NCBI RefSeq assembly: GCF_900476215.1 | Contig: NZ_LS483446.1 | Coordinates: 1,426,001-1,490,000, forward strand | DNA: 64,000 nucleotides | Direction of reading: 5' to 3' | From: Helicobacter mustelae | GTDB taxonomy: Bacteria > Campylobacterota > Campylobacteria > Campylobacterales > Helicobacteraceae | Part shown: positions 33,672 to 43,692 of the stretch, piece after piece | Numbering within the stretch: the first letter of the stretch is position 1 | Layout: each line of letters opens with the position of its first letter | Notes under the pieces: generated by a model | What the model was told of the DNA's origin: nothing | Databases searched by the model: none | What the model saw: the letters and a program-made list of their open reading frames with translations, nothing else | Position numbers and translations under genes: made by a program

Positions 33672-36368
33672 CTAGATTTTTTCTATCACAATGGGATTAT
33701 GCAAATAGACCAGATACCCCTCTATGGGCCTATCAAAATAACCCCTAGCAAAATCCATATAATGCTGCACCTGTTGGATATGCTCCTCTTGATGCATGCC
33801 GCTTTTGAAATCTAGCACGCGGATCTTCTCACCCACCGCCAACATGTCGATGCGAAAGAGATTATGATCTTTGATGAATGCCACTTCACTATAGCAGGAG
33901 GAATTCTCTAATAGCGCCCTAAATTGCGCATTTTCACAAAGCACATGCAGGAAAGAGAGGATCTTTGCTAAAGCGCGAGAATCCAAATAAAATCCATAGC
34001 AATTGCAAAGCTTCATGGACAGATGCTCTAAGTTTATGCCAAATCCCAAATAATTTTCTATGCTTGCATGTAGTGCCTGGCCAAAGAGGAGATTTTTCCT
34101 CACAGGCAGGGGTGCATCTTCTTTGGTGATAAAAGCACTCTGACGCCCAAAATCTCGCTGCATTACGGGTTTTTTTGCTAGCGCGGTTCTTTGGGGTCTA
34201 TCATCCTCATCAATCAAAATCCCTCCCCTCTCCTGCTCTTCTAATCCAAGTGATGCCAGAGAGCCATCAGCATGAGGGATGACAAAGAGGGAATTTTTGG
34301 CGCGGGTGAATGCCACATATTGCACATTAAATTCCTCTTGCTTTTTTTTGTTTTCAAAGCCATCAAGAGCCCTTTGATACCGTGCATCAAAAAGCTCGCG
34401 GTTTTTTTGACGACAAAAAATCTCATCATCAAAAATGACAAATTTACTCGTATCTGCCCTATTTTTTTTGAAACGATCGCACACGATGATATGCTTGAAC
34501 TCCAATCCCTTGCTTTTATGGATGGTGAGCAGCAAGATCCCATCTACTTCTTCTTTGACAGACTGGATATCAATCCTCTCAATTTCATTCAGAAACTCAG
34601 AAACATTCTCATAATCAAAAGAAAGCTCTAAGAATTTCTGAGCATGCAAATCACAGAGACTAAACTCCTGCATACAGGCAAAAATGAAGCTAGAGAGATC
34701 TTGATGCAAAGAGGGGATGGAGATCTCTGCATCAAATTCCAATCCCAAAAGCTTGATGATGTTTTTGTAATGCAGCCTAGCACCACTCCCCCCTGCGGCC
34801 TCACGATAGAGAAGAGCTTCTTTAAGAATCCTGGGTTCGATGCGATTTGTGAGAGAGAGGTTACTCTCTGTGACAAAGCTCATCCCAGCAAAGCGCTCGC
34901 TCAAAAAGGATTTGAGCTCATCAATGTCATTGTTTGTATAAGAGAGGATTGCGATGTCATTGGGATGTGCGCCAGCTTGCAAGAGCTGCTCAATGTGTTG
35001 GGCAACTTTTTCTTTGATGGCCCCACTGATATCATCTAGCTCTGCAGGGAGGGGAGTGACTCTGATATAGCCTAGCTTTTCTTTTTTGCTTGGGATTTGA
35101 GCACAGTCAGGGAAAATCTTGCCAAAGACTTCATTGTTGAATTCCACCACCTCTCTTTGGCTGCGATAATTAAAAGGCAGGGAATTGGTAGGATAGGGGA
35201 GCTTGTCAAAAATGCTGCTATCACTCCCTCGAAATCCATAAATGCTCTGCTTCTTATCCCCCACAAAAAACAAACTCCTCTCACCCAGTCGCCCTTCTCC
35301 TGAGGCGATCTCCTCAATCAAGGGGAGCAGGATTTTGTATTGCATTTCATTGGTGTCCTGAAATTCATCAAGCAAAATATGACTGATTTTGTCATCTAGA
35401 CGAAAATAAAAAAAATCCCTTGCAAAATTTTCTACAAGAATTTTATGCACAAAGAGCATGATGTCTTCAAAACTAAGGCTTCCATCTTTTACATTGCATT
35501 GGTGGCAGGCGCTTTGGTATTTTTGTTTAAAGCGCTCTAATTGCGCAAACACCTTCTTCTCTTTAGCATCAAAATACTCCCTTCCTAGCAAAAAAATCTT
35601 GTCACAATCTGGCTTGATATTGAGATTTAATTTTTTGAAATAGTGATATTCATCATTTTTCACAAGCCAAGCACTTGATAAAATCTCCTCGATTTTGGTT
35701 TTTTCAAGCGCTTTTTTTGCAGCAGAACTTGCGTCCTTGTGGGTGAAAACCCTCTGCTTAATATCCTTCACAATCAAAGAAATCTCTTCTTGTATCTCTG
35801 TGATGGGGCGAGTTTTTTGCTCTATCTCTAGGCTTAGATTTTTTGAAATAATCTGCCTAAGCAAAAAAAGAAATCCAGCAAGCTCCATCCTCATGTGCTT
35901 ACAAAAATCCAATAAATCGCGGTATTCCTCTTGAGTGAGGCTGTTTAGAAACATGATGCAAATGCTAGATTCCTCCTGAGCCTTGATGGTAAAATTCTTG
36001 CTAAGCCCCACATTCCAGCAGAATTTACGCACAACAGAATTAAAAAAAGAATCCAATGTGGTGATTTTGATGTTGCTCGCAAGAAAATGACCAAACACCC
36101 TCTTTGCATTCCCTAAAATCTCTTCTTTACTAAACCCATAATCTGTGATTAAATTTTGCAAATACTTGCTTTCCCCAACACTAGCTAGCTCCTCCAATGC
36201 ATCAGAAATGCGCTCACGCATCTCTCCTGCTGCTTTTTTGGTGAAGGTCAATGCCAAAATCTCCCCTGCATTTGCACCCGCAAACAACAAACTCAAATAG
36301 CGCAGAGTAAGGGCAAAGGTCTTGCCGCTACCAGCACTAGCCATCAGTGTAAGAAATCTCTCTTGCAT
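33672..36368 (-). CDS. addA: AddA-type helicase–nuclease (RecB-like)
   Basis: This 898-residue UvrD-like helicase is fused to a C-terminal nuclease. Walker A MASAGSGKTFALTLRYL is near the N-terminus, with ILALTFTKKAAGEMRERI, ILLDEFQDTNEMQYKIL, FVGDKKQSIYGFRGSD, NYRSQREVVEF and LLTIHKSKGLEFKHIIV. The nuclease core KIRVLDFKSG with a following QVQHYMDFA matches the RecB-nuclease motif, where D and K are catalytic. It should partner AddB (not in this window) in double-strand break end-processing. I recall the same family in H. pylori AddAB. The ATG at 36368 follows GGGAG; longer in-frame starts would remove the AddA-like start and are rejected. Confidence 0.92.
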   Translation of the reverse strand: MQERFLTLMASAGSGKTFALTLRYLSLLFAGANAGEILALTFTKKAAGEMRERISDALEELASVGESKYLQNLITDYGFSKEEILGNAKRVFGHFLASNIKITTLDSFFNSVVRKFCWNVGLSKNFTIKAQEESSICIMFLNSLTQEEYRDLLDFCKHMRMELAGFLFLLRQIISKNLSLEIEQKTRPITEIQEEISLIVKDIKQRVFTHKDASSAAKKALEKTKIEEILSSAWLVKNDEYHYFKKLNLNIKPDCDKIFLLGREYFDAKEKKVFAQLERFKQKYQSACHQCNVKDGSLSFEDIMLFVHKILVENFARDFFYFRLDDKISHILLDEFQDTNEMQYKILLPLIEEIASGEGRLGERSLFFVGDKKQSIYGFRGSDSSIFDKLPYPTNSLPFNYRSQREVVEFNNEVFGKIFPDCAQIPSKKEKLGYIRVTPLPAELDDISGAIKEKVAQHIEQLLQAGAHPNDIAILSYTNNDIDELKSFLSERFAGMSFVTESNLSLTNRIEPRILKEALLYREAAGGSGARLHYKNIIKLLGLEFDAEISIPSLHQDLSSFIFACMQEFSLCDLHAQKFLELSFDYENVSEFLNEIERIDIQSVKEEVDGILLLTIHKSKGLEFKHIIVCDRFKKNRADTSKFVIFDDEIFCRQKNRELFDARYQRALDGFENKKKQEEFNVQYVAFTRAKNSLFVIPHADGSLASLGLEEQERGGILIDEDDRPQRTALAKKPVMQRDFGRQSAFITKEDAPLPVRKNLLFGQALHASIENYLGFGINLEHLSMKLCNCYGFYLDSRALAKILSFLHVLCENAQFRALLENSSCYSEVAFIKDHNLFRIDMLAVGEKIRVLDFKSGMHQEEHIQQVQHYMDFARGYFDRPIEGYLVYLHNPIVIEKI

Positions 36369-36449
36369 TCTTCTCCCTTGAACTAAAACCTTGAATTTTT
36401 TGCCGATTGTTTTGTAGCTTTTGCCAATTTTTTTGTGATAGGATTTTAT

Positions 36450-36455
36450 TACAAT
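36450..36455 (+). promoter_or_regulatory. -10-like box upstream of the outer-membrane protein gene
   Basis: TACAAT with a T-rich upstream sits 27 bases before the ATG at 36482; an AAGGAG ribosome site lies in between. It is divergent from addA. Confidence 0.45.
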
Positions 36456-36481
36456 TTTGTGATTCATTAAGGAGAAAACCG

Positions 36482-37258
36482 ATGAAAAAATGGTTCATAG
36501 GGATTTGCAGCATCCTTTTGCTAAGCACCCTAAGCTTTGGTGCTACAAAAGGCAATAGAGTCCAAAAAAAGATCTCAAAAAATTTCACGCCCGGATCTGT
36601 TGTAAGCGGAACTCCTTCCACCGGGAAGGTTCGCCGCTGGTATTTTTTCAACGAAGGGGCCATTGGCGCCTCCTATACCTTTTTGGGGAGGGCGCAGTAT
36701 ACCTCTATAGATTTGGGCTATAACTTTTACTTGCGTAGCATTGAGTCCATGCTAGGGGGAGTGAATTTTTTCATTGGCTCTGAAATCAATATGCCCCTTT
36801 ATTTCAAAACCATGCCTGGCTCTAGATCTAATATCATCAGTGGCCATCCTAGGCTAGAAAGCAAGGAAACCCAAGGACTCTCAGGCGTAGGCATTCAAAT
36901 CCCCTTGGTACTTGGCTTTGAATACCAGGGCTTTTATGTCGCAGGGCTTGCGGGATATACTTGGCTATTCATGAATGACACCTATCCCTCCAAGGGAGCG
37001 GGCGTGCATCCCACCATCCAAACCCAATACGATGGGGTCATTTATGGCGGTGGGATTGGCTATAAAATCAGCAATATCATAAACATTGGGGTACGCTACA
37101 TCGCAGGATCGCTCACAGATCGCTCCAGCACCACCAAACCAAGTGGCAGAGCAATCGCAGAGGGCCTAGACAAAGAGCTCATCAGCGCCAAGACACAGCG
37201 CGATATTTTTGGCATCCCCTATCAAAGCATCCATGTTTTCATCTCTCTAATCTACTGA
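36482..37258 (+). CDS. Helicobacter outer-membrane beta-barrel protein
   Basis: This 258-residue protein has an N-terminal signal peptide (MKKWFIGICSILLLSTLSFG, cleavage probably near residue 20–22) and a C-terminal pattern of alternating hydrophobic residues ending FISLIY, typical of outer-membrane barrels. The interior has strand-like stretches GASYTFLGRAQYTSIDLGYN, VLGFEYQGFYVAGLAGYTWL and GIGYKISNIINIGVRYIAG. It resembles the Hof/OMP-type families of Helicobacter in build, but I cannot assign it to a named subfamily. There is an AAGGAG ribosome site, and the gene is transcribed alone. Confidence 0.75.
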   Translation: MKKWFIGICSILLLSTLSFGATKGNRVQKKISKNFTPGSVVSGTPSTGKVRRWYFFNEGAIGASYTFLGRAQYTSIDLGYNFYLRSIESMLGGVNFFIGSEINMPLYFKTMPGSRSNIISGHPRLESKETQGLSGVGIQIPLVLGFEYQGFYVAGLAGYTWLFMNDTYPSKGAGVHPTIQTQYDGVIYGGGIGYKISNIINIGVRYIAGSLTDRSSTTKPSGRAIAEGLDKELISAKTQRDIFGIPYQSIHVFISLIY

Positions 37259-37559
37259 TTCTCAAATTCCCCCCTCGCCCCTTTCTTGGGCCTTGGGGAA
37301 ATACAAAACACAAAAAACCACAAGGAGTTTCAACCCCCTCTCAATAAGCTTGATAATTTTCCCCACACGGCTTTCAAGCCCTAAAACATGGCCTAGAAAT
37401 ACAAAAAGCACTCAGCTACAAAACTCCAGGCAGATTAGATTAAAGAAATAGCACGAAAAATCCTCAAGGATTAGGTCAATGGAACAAGCTTTGTGGCTTT
37501 GAAACTCTAGGCATGCTAAAAATCCCAGCGGCCTAGTGAGGCAAGCTCTAGATGAACCC
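37259..37559. other. Gene-free gap after the outer-membrane protein
   Basis: In about 300 bp with no open frame of note, the one clear element is a GC-rich inverted repeat just after the stop (TTCCCC at 37267–37272 with GGGGAA at 37295–37300, and an inner GCCC/GGGC pair). It lacks a clear T run, so it may be a processing or stability hairpin and not an intrinsic terminator. No RNA gene was recognised. Confidence 0.5.
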
Positions 37560-38045
37560 CTAAAATATGGGAGCGAAAAATCCCCAGATCTTCAAAAGCA
37601 AAAGCGTGATAATGCCAGCAAAAACCCCCGCTAAAGCATCATCCAAAACCACTCCAAGCCCTCCTTTTACCTCCCTATCAACCCTGCCAATAAAAGAAGG
37701 TTTTTTGATATCAAGGATGCGAAAAAACAAAAAGCAAAAGCCAAGCAACATAAAAGAAATTCCTCCCATGCCTCCCCCAGCAATGCCCATGGCTATCCAC
37801 ATTCCTACAAGCTCATCAATAACGATTTCCTTGGGATCATGCATGCCTTTTTGAGCCTCATAGATATCAATCTGCTTGCTAGCAATAATCCCAATAAGAA
37901 TGGCTAACAAGAAAATCATCTCGCTAGAATACCACAGAAGTGGGATGCCCAAAATCATGGCCACAACACTGCCCATGGTCCCCGGGGCGATGGGAGATTT
38001 CCCACTAAAAAACAATGTCAAAAAGCATTCTCTATAAAAATTCAT
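37560..38045 (-). CDS. pgpA: Phosphatidylglycerophosphatase A
   Basis: This 161-residue membrane phosphatase makes phosphatidylglycerol from its phosphate. Motifs are FSGKSPIAPGTMGSVVAMIL, the D/E-rich HDPKEIVIDELVGMWIAM and DREVKGGLGVVLDDALAGVFAG. Four helices are visible. It sits at the end of a unit with the ATP-sulfurylase-like gene, the HP1021-type regulator and ispDF, an order I recall from Campylobacter (Cj1607–Cj1610). Confidence 0.93.
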   Translation of the reverse strand: MNFYRECFLTLFFSGKSPIAPGTMGSVVAMILGIPLLWYSSEMIFLLAILIGIIASKQIDIYEAQKGMHDPKEIVIDELVGMWIAMGIAGGGMGGISFMLLGFCFLFFRILDIKKPSFIGRVDREVKGGLGVVLDDALAGVFAGIITLLLLKIWGFFAPIF

Positions 38046-39216
38046 TTAATTTCTAATGCGATACAAATCAATGAGTCGTAGATAAAAATCCTCTTGGATA
38101 TTCTCTGAAAAGACTCCAAAAGTGGGCAGGGTCTGGTAATAAATCTGCTTCATAAGCTCGAGTCTCTGGGGGAAGAGATATTCTAAAATCAATGCACTCA
38201 CCTCGCGGCGCACCAAAACCGTTGGCGGGATGATGCCCATTTTGAAAAAATGCAGAATGGACTGCGTGGAATAAGAAATGTGATGATGATGTCCATGCGG
38301 GCAGGTCCTGGTGTTTAGCAGACAGCGGCATTTGGTACAGTATGCATATTCATCCAAGATCTTCACCTCAATATCAATCCCCCTTAGGCTATCAAAGATG
38401 GTGTGACGTATGCTGTGATCATAATATACAGAAAGCCCTTGAGTCTTTTGCCCTAGCAGGATCTTGGTGCAACCATAATTTTTGGCAATGAGGGAATAGA
38501 GGATGATTTTATTGCTACCAGAAAAAAGATAGGTCGCATCAAGAGGTATCACGCAAATCCTCTCTTTAGAAAGAAAATTATTTAACACTAAATCCAGGCT
38601 TTTTTTGCGGATTTCAAAATTGAAAAAATCCTCTTTATGATAGTGGAGCAAAAAAATCACAATCAGATCCGAATCATTGAATTCCTCACGCAGGATCTTT
38701 TCATGCACGCGGTGGATGGGATTGGCATGGAAAACCACTCCAGTGATGCGCTTTGCCTGGAGTTTTTGTTTTTTTTCTAGAATTTTTTGTTTGTAGATCT
38801 CAAGATCGCTCTTTATCTTCACTTTTCCGCTGATGGCATATTCCCCGATACGCGTGACAATATAATCCCTTTCCTCCAAGATCACACCAATTTGAGAGAG
38901 GCGCTCTTCTTTGTTGATCCCAAATACCTCATCTGTCTCTATGCTTCCCACAGGCTCACCCTCACAGACAAGCTCGATTTTCTCGCCCTTTTTGGCAGTG
39001 CTTAGCACCTCTTGGTTGCGTCTACCACTAGGACTTAGCAAAAATGGACAGGGATAGGAGACATTTTTATAAAGCCCAGTTTTTTTTGACCTCTTCTGTT
39101 TCTTTTTTGTTCATCAGGCTTTTCACAGGATAAAGCAATCCTTCTTGCAGAAGCCCCAATGCACTCACAGCTTCTCTGTCGATGTAAAGCTGCCTATTTT
39201 TTGCGAGTGATTTCAT
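38046..39216 (-). pseudogene. ATP-sulfurylase-like protein, reading frame broken at an A8 tract
   Basis: The N-terminal piece starts at ATG 39216 (MKSLAKNRQLYIDREAVSAL, good AAGGAAG site) and stops at 39067. The large C-terminal piece continues in another frame to 38046. Removing one base from the T8/A8 run at 39080–39087 joins them into about 389 residues: the text EEVKK continues as TGLYKNVSYPCPF, then LLSPSGRRNQE. The core has FHANPIHRVHEKI, the HxxH-like nucleotidyltransferase motif of ATP sulfurylases, and a Cys/His zinc-like cluster CTKCRCLL-CPHGHHHH. A real enzyme role in sulfate activation is uncertain. It overlaps the regulator by 23 bases. Confidence 0.75.
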
Positions 39217-40084
39217 ATTTCTTCCTTTTTTCCCACAGGCTCTTGCGACTAATTCCCAATTTTTTGGCAAGCTCGATATCAGAATACCTGCCCTCAAACT
39301 TTGTAATCATCACTTTTTCATATTCTTTGATGGAGAGAATCTCGCCGCCGAGATCCTGCTGATTGGAGATATGAGTAATATCCACAATTTGCGAGAAAGA
39401 AATCTCATCATCACTAATCACAGAAACAATGACATTGTATTTTGACATATTTTTGAGAAACTCTTTGGCCTCATGCTTCTTGAGATATTCAAAATTGGTG
39501 AGGTAATAGCATTTCTTGCGATCTGTGGGAAGTTTTAGCATCTGACGCCATCCCTCATCCGCAAAGCTTAGGATTTGAAAGGTGCTCTTATGCTCCCTGG
39601 CATATTTCATGGCATAGATGTCTGCACTGCGCTGAGAATTGCTCTTGATAATGAAGGGCGGGCGATAATGCGGAAGGGAGGGGGTGTTTAGCTCCCCTTC
39701 GACAAAATTGAAATAAGAATCATAAAATGCAATCTTTGTAAGCAAGGCCCGATGATTGATGTAGTGATTGATCTTGCGGATCAATTCATCAATCATAAAG
39801 GGCTTTAAAATGTAGTCTTTGGCCCCTGCATTAATGGGTTTGATGATGCTATCATCGCTGATGTAGGCCACAAGCATGATGATCACAGCTCTTTGGGCAT
39901 GATTTTTGATAAACATCTCACAATCATCCCCGCATGCGCTATAAGAGAGCAAAATCACATCCGCATCCACAGTGGTGAAATTCTCCAGCGATGGAGCAAT
40001 GGTGCACATATAACTCAATCCTCCTAGTCTTGAGGCTATGCTTTGGGCTAGGTAAGTTTCATTCTCAATGATCAAAACTTTCAT
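39194..40084 (-). CDS. Orphan atypical response regulator (HP1021/Cj1608-type)
   Basis: This 296-residue regulator has an N-terminal receiver domain. MKVLIIENETYLAQSIASRL opens it, and GAKDYILKPFMIDELIRKI ends it with the usual Lys-Pro. The phosphoacceptor site reads DVILLSYSACGDD, so Ser replaces the expected Asp, as in phosphorylation-independent regulators. A Fis-like helix-turn-helix is at the C-terminus (DIELAKKLGISRKSLWEKRK). From memory, HP1021 binds oriC and controls replication initiation and redox genes in H. pylori. The ATG at 40084 overlaps the ispDF stop by one codon or so. Confidence 0.88.
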   Translation of the reverse strand: MKVLIIENETYLAQSIASRLGGLSYMCTIAPSLENFTTVDADVILLSYSACGDDCEMFIKNHAQRAVIIMLVAYISDDSIIKPINAGAKDYILKPFMIDELIRKINHYINHRALLTKIAFYDSYFNFVEGELNTPSLPHYRPPFIIKSNSQRSADIYAMKYAREHKSTFQILSFADEGWRQMLKLPTDRKKCYYLTNFEYLKKHEAKEFLKNMSKYNVIVSVISDDEISFSQIVDITHISNQQDLGGEILSIKEYEKVMITKFEGRYSDIELAKKLGISRKSLWEKRKKYEITRKK

Positions 40085-41217
40085 AATTCCCTCCAATCTA
40101 AAAATTTCAACGTTGCGCTAACATTCACGCAAATCCCTTCCTTTCGTCCGACAAAACCCATGCCCTCCGTGGTAGTCGCCTTGATATTTACACAATGTTT
40201 GGATAGGTGGAGCAAAGAGGCGATGCTTTCTTGCAAATCTGCTTTATGCGGCACGATTTTGGGGATTTGGGCAAAGATGCTGACATCAAGATGCACAATC
40301 TCAAACCCCACCCCCACAATAAATGCGCGGATTTTCTCTAGCAATACCCTGGAATCTATATTGTGGTAGGTAGCATCATTATCTGGGAACCACTCCCCGA
40401 TATCCCCAGCGCAAGCCGCACCCAAAAGCCCATCTATGAGCGCGTGCAAAACCACATCCCCATCGCTATGTGCCCTCAAACCAAGATTGCTAGGGATTTT
40501 CACACCTCCAAGCACCATGGGTCTGTCTTCTTCAAATGCGTGGATATCCCACCCCTGTCCTACAAAAATCCGTGAGCTTGGAGGATTTTTTAGCATTTCT
40601 AAATCTTGCAAATAGGTGAGTTTACGCATCCTTGCACTCCCCCTCACAAACCCCACACGATATCCGCACGCATGCATAGCGCTGCTCTCATCGCTAAAAT
40701 CCCCTTGGCACAGGGCATTTTTTAGCTTTGCACTCTCAGAGATCTGAGGGGTTTGAATGAGCTTGATAGCAGAGCGATCTAAAATCTCCTCTCCATGCCA
40801 CGCGGTATCCACGCATTCCACATAGGGCACGACACAATCATACTCCCCCCTAGCCTCTAGCAATCTCTGGCATACTGTCTCATCCACTTCGCATCTGGCC
40901 ACATCTGTGACAAAAACATAGGGGCTTTGCACAAATTCCAGCGCATTACGCAAACTCTGCGCTCGAGTCTCCCCACCAACTACGATGCGCTCCGCATCCA
41001 CGAAATTCCTTGCATATCCACTGCCCTCCTCATCCATCACCACCAAAATTTCCTCAAAAGCCACCAAACTTTTTAGCTTTTCTAGCACATATTTCCAAAG
41101 AGGCAGAATCCCTATTCGCAGCCACTGTTTTTTTACCCTCTTTTCAAAAGGTAACACAGCACTAAACCTCGTCGAATCCCCAGCAGCCAGGAGAATCAGG
41201 CATATTTTCTCATGCAT
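40081..41217 (-). CDS. ispDF: Bifunctional isoprenoid enzyme IspDF
   Basis: This 378-residue fusion acts in the methylerythritol phosphate pathway: CDP-ME synthesis (IspD) and MECDP cyclisation (IspF). The IspD half (about 1–210) has ICLILLAAGDSTRFSAVLPF, with the glycine and lysine region KRVKKQWLRIG. The IspF half has GWDIHAFEEDRPMVLGG, LGLRAHSDGDVVLHALIDGL, GDIGEWFPDND and EGMGFVGRKEGI, with the metal-binding Asp and His. Bifunctional IspDF is the usual form in epsilonproteobacteria and alphaproteobacteria. Confidence 0.95.
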   Translation of the reverse strand: MHEKICLILLAAGDSTRFSAVLPFEKRVKKQWLRIGILPLWKYVLEKLKSLVAFEEILVVMDEEGSGYARNFVDAERIVVGGETRAQSLRNALEFVQSPYVFVTDVARCEVDETVCQRLLEARGEYDCVVPYVECVDTAWHGEEILDRSAIKLIQTPQISESAKLKNALCQGDFSDESSAMHACGYRVGFVRGSARMRKLTYLQDLEMLKNPPSSRIFVGQGWDIHAFEEDRPMVLGGVKIPSNLGLRAHSDGDVVLHALIDGLLGAACAGDIGEWFPDNDATYHNIDSRVLLEKIRAFIVGVGFEIVHLDVSIFAQIPKIVPHKADLQESIASLLHLSKHCVNIKATTTEGMGFVGRKEGICVNVSATLKFLDWREL

Positions 41218-41583
41218 TCCCTTCTCATCCTACAAAAAAATCCCTGCATTGTACTCTAAAAATGCTTCAAAGATTCTTATTTTCAGAATAAAAAAGTATC
41301 ATTTTTGCCATGCAGATTTTTAGTGTTGTTAATTTGTTTCGCACTGCAATTTTTTGGGGCGTGTTTTTTTACTGGGGGGGGATTTTGCATCCGTTGAAAA
41401 GGCACTGCGTTTTTTGTCGCTGCATATCAAACTACTTTAAGATTATGAAAATCTCAATCCCTCTGATTCTTCAAAAAATCCTTCTCAAAACACCTAGAGA
41501 CCAAAACATCAAAAAGATTCAACTCATTTCCTCAAAAACCTCCAAAATCCCTCAACCCCAAAAAATGAAGTTCTCAAAAAGAT
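41218..41583. other. Gap between ispDF and uvrB, with a G8 tract
   Basis: This 366-bp gap holds a plus-strand open frame (41310–41597, 95 codons, starting MQIFSVVNLFRTAIFWGVFF). It contains T7 and G8 runs and overlaps the uvrB stop by 14 bases. It has no recognised homologue and no ribosome site better than chance. A G8 tract is the kind of sequence that slips, but evidence for a gene is weak. Nothing else was seen. Confidence 0.4.
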
Positions 41584-43548
41584 TTAGAGACTTTTGATTC
41601 TAGCGATTTCATCACGCAGCCTTGCTGCCTCTTCAAAATCTAGAAGCTTTGCAGAAGCAAGCATTTTTTTATTCAGTTCTTTGATGATGTTTTCCCTCTC
41701 AGATTTTGGAATTTTGGCCTTTTTGTCTTTGTAGAGCACAGCACTGCTCTCTAGCTTCAATTCTTCTTCCAAATTACGCTGCACGGATTTGGGAGAGATT
41801 TGATGCAGGGCATTGTATTCCATTTGTTTCTTGCGACGATAATCCGTGATTTCCATAGCCCTCTGCATGCTTTGAGTGATTTTTTTGGCATAAAAAATCA
41901 CCCTCCCCTCCACATTCCTAGCTGCCCGCCCCATGGTTTGGACTAGACTTGTCTCACTGCGCAAAAAGCCCTCTTTGTCTGCATCCATGATGGCAATGAG
42001 GCTTACTTCTGGCAAATCCAACCCCTCACGCAATAAATTAATGCCCACCAAAATATCAAATTCCCCTAGTCGCAGGGAGCGGATGAGATGATTGCGCTCA
42101 ATAGCATCAATTTCGCTGTGCATATACTGGATTTTAAGTCCCAATTCCGCATAATATTTGCTCAATTCCTCCGCCATTTTTTTGGTCAAAGTGGTGATGA
42201 GCACACGCTGCTTTTTGGCCACCACGCCCTTAATCTCATCATAGAGATCTAGCACTTGATTATCACTATCGCGTACCTCATACAAAGGATCTAATAGCCC
42301 TGTTGGGCGAATGATTTGTTCAGCCACATTTTGCCCACTGAGCTCTAATTCCTTTTGTGCGGGTGTGGCAGAAACAAACAAAAAATGCGGCGCCTTGTGG
42401 ATGAATTCTTCAAATTTCAAGGGGCGGTTATCTAGTGCACTGGGCAGTCGGAAGCCATATTCTACCAGTACTTCCTTGCGGCTGCGATCCCCAGAGTACA
42501 TTCCGCCAAATTGGGGCAAAGAGACATGAGACTCATCCACAATAACCAAATAAGGCCTGCCCTTTTGCTCAAAATAATCTAACAAAGAATAGGGCGTCTC
42601 TCCTTCTTTTTTCCCCGTGAGATGCCTGGCATAATTTTCAATCCCCCTGCAGATTCCGCTAGATTCCATCATCTCCAAATCAAATTCTGTGCGAGTTTTA
42701 AGCCTAGAGTACTCAATCATCTTATCTTGAGACTCAAAAAATGCCAGACGCTCTTGTAATTCTTTCTCGATATTTCTTAGCGCAATTTTTTGACGCTCAT
42801 AGCTAACGATGAATTGATTTGCCGCATAAATCACATAGGAATCCAGTCTCTTTACCTCCCTGCGCTCGATGCTATCATAGATCCCGATGCGCTCGATCTC
42901 ATCACCAAAAAATTCTACCCTCACAAATTCCACTTCATTGTATGCGGGGAAGATATCCACACACTCTCCACTCACAGCAAAATTCCCTCGCTCAAAAAAA
43001 TTATCATTGCGACTATAGCCCATGTCCACAAGCTTTTTGAGCAGATGATCGCGGCTGGTATGCTGTCCTACTTGCACTTTTTCAATCATGGTGAGATATT
43101 CCTCAGGATTTCCTAGCCCATAATTTGCCGACACACTTGCCACCACAATCACATCATCATAGGCTAATAGGGAGGTCGTGGCAGAAAGACGCAATCGCTC
43201 TAAGTCCTCATTGATGCTAGAATCTTTTTCGATAAACAAATCCCGGCGCGGAATATAGGCCTCTGGCTGGTAATAATCAAAGTGAGAGATAAAATACTCC
43301 ACATGATTCTTTGGAAAAAATCCCTTGAACTCACTATAAAGCTGCGCACAAAGCGTTTTGTTATGGCTCATGATAAGGGTTGGCATATTCAGCCTAGCAA
43401 TAATATTTGCCATGCTGAAAGTCTTGCCACTCCCCGTTACGCCAATGAGAGTCTGGTATTGGTTGCCATTTTTGATAAAGGTGCTAAGCTTATGAATGGC
43501 CTGGGTCTGATCGCCCGCAGGAGCATAGGGCGCATGCAAGGTAAACAT
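41584..43548 (-). CDS. uvrB: UvrABC excinuclease subunit B
   Basis: This 654-residue DNA-damage helicase-like protein has Walker [16 protein letters not shown], the beta-hairpin region [83 protein letters not shown] and the C-terminal UvrC-binding UVR domain with [17 protein letters not shown]-like text. The ATG at 43548 has an AGGA site six bases upstream and matches the family start; a longer in-frame start at 43632 is rejected. Confidence 0.97.
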   Translation of the reverse strand: MFTLHAPYAPAGDQTQAIHKLSTFIKNGNQYQTLIGVTGSGKTFSMANIIARLNMPTLIMSHNKTLCAQLYSEFKGFFPKNHVEYFISHFDYYQPEAYIPRRDLFIEKDSSINEDLERLRLSATTSLLAYDDVIVVASVSANYGLGNPEEYLTMIEKVQVGQHTSRDHLLKKLVDMGYSRNDNFFERGNFAVSGECVDIFPAYNEVEFVRVEFFGDEIERIGIYDSIERREVKRLDSYVIYAANQFIVSYERQKIALRNIEKELQERLAFFESQDKMIEYSRLKTRTEFDLEMMESSGICRGIENYARHLTGKKEGETPYSLLDYFEQKGRPYLVIVDESHVSLPQFGGMYSGDRSRKEVLVEYGFRLPSALDNRPLKFEEFIHKAPHFLFVSATPAQKELELSGQNVAEQIIRPTGLLDPLYEVRDSDNQVLDLYDEIKGVVAKKQRVLITTLTKKMAEELSKYYAELGLKIQYMHSEIDAIERNHLIRSLRLGEFDILVGINLLREGLDLPEVSLIAIMDADKEGFLRSETSLVQTMGRAARNVEGRVIFYAKKITQSMQRAMEITDYRRKKQMEYNALHQISPKSVQRNLEEELKLESSAVLYKDKKAKIPKSERENIIKELNKKMLASAKLLDFEEAARLRDEIARIKSL

Positions 43549-43692
43549 GGGGATTCCTAGAAGAAAATTTTGGGCGTATTTTAGCAGAAGTGCCATCCAA
43601 AAAAGCGCAAAAAGAAAACGAAAAAAAACCATGCTTATGCTAAGATACCGCCAAAAATCCTAGTCCCAAAATCCAAAATCAAAGTACAAAAA

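Noticed and set aside
37259-37559. Possible RNA gene in the 300-bp gap after the outer-membrane protein
   Set aside because: A GC-rich hairpin is present, but no tRNA cloverleaf, SRP RNA, tmRNA or RNase P core motif could be found.
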